Assembly (NCBI GenBank): GCA_002369325.1
Contig: DFDU01000067.1
Coordinates: 1-28,201, forward strand
Direction: 5' to 3'
DNA: 28,201 nt
Origin: Lachnospiraceae bacterium UBA3820
GTDB taxonomy: Bacteria; Bacillota; Clostridia; Lachnospirales; Lachnospiraceae
Each line of letters starts with the position of its first letter. The stretch's first letter is position 1. Made by a program: the position numbers and the translations under genes. Of this stretch, positions 26,593 through 28,201 are shown piece by piece. Below the pieces are notes generated by a model. It was not told the origin of the DNA and ran no database searches. It was given only the letters and a program-made list of their open reading frames with translations.

Positions 26593-27366
26593 TTATACAG
26601 TCTTAATCAAGCCAACCGTAATATTATCCGTCTCTCTTCTCTCTTTGACAAGCTGTGTAAGATATACACATCCGTCTTTCATACTCTTTTCATCGAATGC
26701 ATTTTGCGGTCCGATTTTTGATATCATTTCCTCTTCGGATATCTGATGTCTGAATCCGTCGGAACATATCATATATGTAGTATCCGGAAATATTATTCCT
26801 GTTGAAAACTCCGGTTCAACAATTTCGGATGCCCCGACACATTGAAGAAGAACACTTCTTCTCGGATCTGTTTTTGATTGTTCAACTGTCATTCTTCCTG
26901 CCGCTATTTCTCTGGCAATAAATGTCTGGTCATTGGTAAGAAGAAATGCGTTGCTTCCGGACAACTGATATATTCTGCTGTCGCCGACATGAACTATATA
27001 ATATCTACCTTTATACAGTAAAATTGCAGAGACAGTTGTACCAAGCTGTAAATCATGTTCTTTACCGAATTGTCCGAGACTTTTATTTTGTCTTTGTATT
27101 ATTTCATTCCATTCTTCGTTGATTTTGGAAGTGTCATATTCCCCGCTACACGCAGACTCCATAAACACCCTGTCAAACCAATTCATAAATGCAAGTATCA
27201 CTTCCTTACTTGCAAGTTCGCCCTTTGAAAGGCCTCCCATTCCGTCACAAACCACTCCGAAAGCTGCCTGCCCACTGTTGGTTTCAGCTATTTTTATCCC
27301 CAATGAATCCTGGTTTGTTTTTTTTGTTAATCCTACATCCGTATGATAAGCAGCAACGTAATTCAT
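26593..27366 (-). CDS. PP2C-family Ser/Thr protein phosphatase
   Basis: Metal-dependent phosphatase of the bacterial PP2C (Stp/PrpC) type, 257 residues, expected to reverse the phosphorylation made by the kinase encoded next. Motifs in order are DVGLTKKTNQDS, VVCDGMGG, HVGDSRIYQL, TNDQTF, MICSDGFRHQ and a closing DNITVGL; all the usual metal-binding aspartates appear present. No membrane segment. AAAGGAG lies shortly before the ATG. The same 13-base sequence carrying that ribosome binding site is repeated 81 bases upstream (see the leader element). Confidence 0.95.
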   Translation of the reverse strand: MNYVAAYHTDVGLTKKTNQDSLGIKIAETNSGQAAFGVVCDGMGGLSKGELASKEVILAFMNWFDRVFMESACSGEYDTSKINEEWNEIIQRQNKSLGQFGKEHDLQLGTTVSAILLYKGRYYIVHVGDSRIYQLSGSNAFLLTNDQTFIAREIAAGRMTVEQSKTDPRRSVLLQCVGASEIVEPEFSTGIIFPDTTYMICSDGFRHQISEEEMISKIGPQNAFDEKSMKDGCVYLTQLVKERRETDNITVGLIKTV

Positions 27367-27368
27367 GC

Positions 27369-27462
27369 TTTTCTCCTTTTTCTGCCCCGAGCGTATGCGA
27401 AGGGGAGCCCCTCGCGGCTTTGAGCGAGTTCAAAAAAATCCGTTTAGGATTTTCTCCTTTTT
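27369..27462. repeat. 13-bp direct repeats flanking a GC-rich hairpin segment before the PP2C gene
   Basis: TTTTCTCCTTTTT occurs at 27369-27381 and again at 27450-27462. On the minus strand it reads AAAAAGGAGAAAA and includes the PP2C ribosome binding site. The 68 bases between are unlike their surroundings: a strong eight-pair stem with a three-base loop (27397-27415, GCGA-GGGG type), and a weaker AAAATCC/GGATTTT stem followed by a T run (27432-27453) that resembles a weak terminator. The layout fits insertion of a small element with duplication of the ribosome binding site, or a local attenuator. Confidence 0.5.
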
Positions 27463-27472
27463 AAACATATCC

Positions 27473-27499
27473 AGCCGGACTATAAATTATAATCCGGCT
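27473..27499 (-). terminator. hairpin after the FHA gene (possible attenuator)
   Basis: AGCCGGATTATA pairs with TATAGTCCGGCT on the minus strand, with one mismatch and a three-base loop. It starts ten bases after the FHA stop. No T run follows directly, so it is a weak terminator candidate or an mRNA end-stabilising stem rather than a clear stop. Confidence 0.4.
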
Positions 27500-27508
27500 A
27501 TGACTATA

Positions 27509-28201
27509 TTATTCTTTTCTAAGCAAGAAGGTGAATTCTTCATCACCCATCCTTACGGTAGTCTTGTTCTTAAGCAAAACTTCCTTTCCCGGTTCAAGCT
27601 CCACTCCATTTAAGTAAGTGTGATTTGTTGAATTGTTATCCTTTATGTAATTCACACCGTCTTTCTGGACAATTATACAATGTACTCTGCTGACAGCAGT
27701 ATTATCCTTTATGGTATAGTCAGCCTTAGACTCTGATTTTCCTATGGTGAATTCCGGTTTTGTTATATTGATTATCTCACCTGTTTTCACTCTTACAAAA
27801 TGTGGAACAGGTCTTGATGAAATCTGACCGGACAAACCTCCCATCATTATTCCCGGACCATTCGGTACCGGTATCTCAGTCTTCGGAGTCTCAACTCCAA
27901 CAAGGCTGTCTGTATTATTTGAATTATTGTCATTGCCTGTAACAGGCTTTATATCCTCAAATTTGATTTTATCATCAACTACAGTTTTTTCTTCCTGTAC
28001 CGGTTTTTCTTCAACTACAGGTTTTTCCTCCTGTACCGGTTTTTCCTCAGCGGCCGGCTTTTCTTCCTGCATCTGATTTGCAACTGACATCGGCATAGGA
28101 ATTTCTTCTTTTTTCTGTTCAGGCTGAACTTGTGGTGGCATCTGGCCCATCATCGGCGGTACTCCCTGTGGCTTTGGTGCCTGACCCATCATCGGTGGTA
28201 C
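27509..28201 (-). CDS. FHA-domain protein with proline-rich and EEKP repeats (5' end outside window)
   Basis: Phosphothreonine-reading protein; 230 residues are visible and the frame stays open to the window edge, so the start lies outside. The C-terminal FHA domain (about the last 100 residues) shows FTIGKSESKADYTI, AVSRVHCIIV, NNSTNHTYLNG and VRMGDEEFTF. The conserved Gly, Ser-Arg-x-His and Asn residues for phosphothreonine binding are present. Before it lies a low-complexity region: repeated VPPMMGQ units at the edge, then about five six-residue repeats of the EEKPVQ/EEKPVV kind, then an Asn-rich linker with NTDSLVG. No membrane segment is visible in the part seen. It is upstream of PP2C and kinase, a recurrent reader/eraser/writer set. 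Confidence 0.88.
   Translation of the reverse strand, partial: VPPMMGQAPKPQGVPPMMGQMPPQVQPEQKKEEIPMPMSVANQMQEEKPAAEEKPVQEEKPVVEEKPVQEEKTVVDDKIKFEDIKPVTGNDNNSNNTDSLVGVETPKTEIPVPNGPGIMMGGLSGQISSRPVPHFVRVKTGEIINITKPEFTIGKSESKADYTIKDNTAVSRVHCIIVQKDGVNYIKDNNSTNHTYLNGVELEPGKEVLLKNKTTVRMGDEEFTFLLRKE

Noticed and set aside
28190..28192. ATG at the window edge as the true start of the FHA gene
   Set aside because: The frame continues upstream with Pro-Pro in register with the VPPMMGQ repeat, and no ribosome binding site is visible, so the gene is treated as running off the edge.

Overview
The window looks like a chromosomal segment from a low-GC Gram-positive anaerobe of the class Clostridia, most likely family Lachnospiraceae. 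The reasons are the AT-rich composition, strong AGGAGG-type ribosome binding sites, the SCIFF ranthipeptide with its radical SAM maturase, a fused SecDF, HemZ, and the recJ-apt-rel-(MBL)-hemZ-hisS-aspS order familiar from Clostridia. Genus is not assigned. Every gene I can support lies on the minus strand, so transcription runs from high to low coordinates. I see no tRNA, rRNA, transposase or prophage gene.

Region A (28201-18607) is a Ser/Thr phospho-signalling operon. In transcription order it holds an FHA-domain protein (entering from outside the window), a PP2C phosphatase, a membrane Ser/Thr kinase whose predicted outer part is TPR-like rather than PASTA, a single-pass acidic protein carrying eight ET-x-V/I-L motifs, and a 1595-residue protein of tandem Ig-like repeats with a hydrophobic segment at each end. 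It ends at a perfect-stem intrinsic terminator. The kinase, phosphatase, FHA reader and repeated Thr motif suggest a writer/eraser/reader/scaffold circuit acting with a giant cell-surface protein. This is the most novel-looking part of the window.

Region B (18506-15697) holds a HAD-family phosphatase, a 184-bp near-palindromic extragenic element, a PII-like small protein coupled to a CPA2-type antiporter, and a small TIGR04086-like membrane protein.

Region C (15667-11678) is the SCIFF unit. A 46-residue six-cysteine precursor with its own extended -10 promoter is followed by the SPASM radical SAM maturase (scfB). The maturase stop overlaps the start of secDF, and the unit ends at an intrinsic terminator. 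A possible RNA switch lies between precursor and maturase.

Region D (11565-1) is a housekeeping run: recJ, apt, rel, an MBL-fold hydrolase, hemZ, hisS, aspS and the 5' half of mutS2. It starts from a near-consensus promoter that abuts four tandem 24-bp repeats. Half of an element related to the region B palindrome forms the extreme 3' end of aspS.

Three commonly chosen start codons are shortened here on ribosome-binding-site evidence (TIGR04086-like protein, Ig-repeat protein, ET-x-V-L protein).
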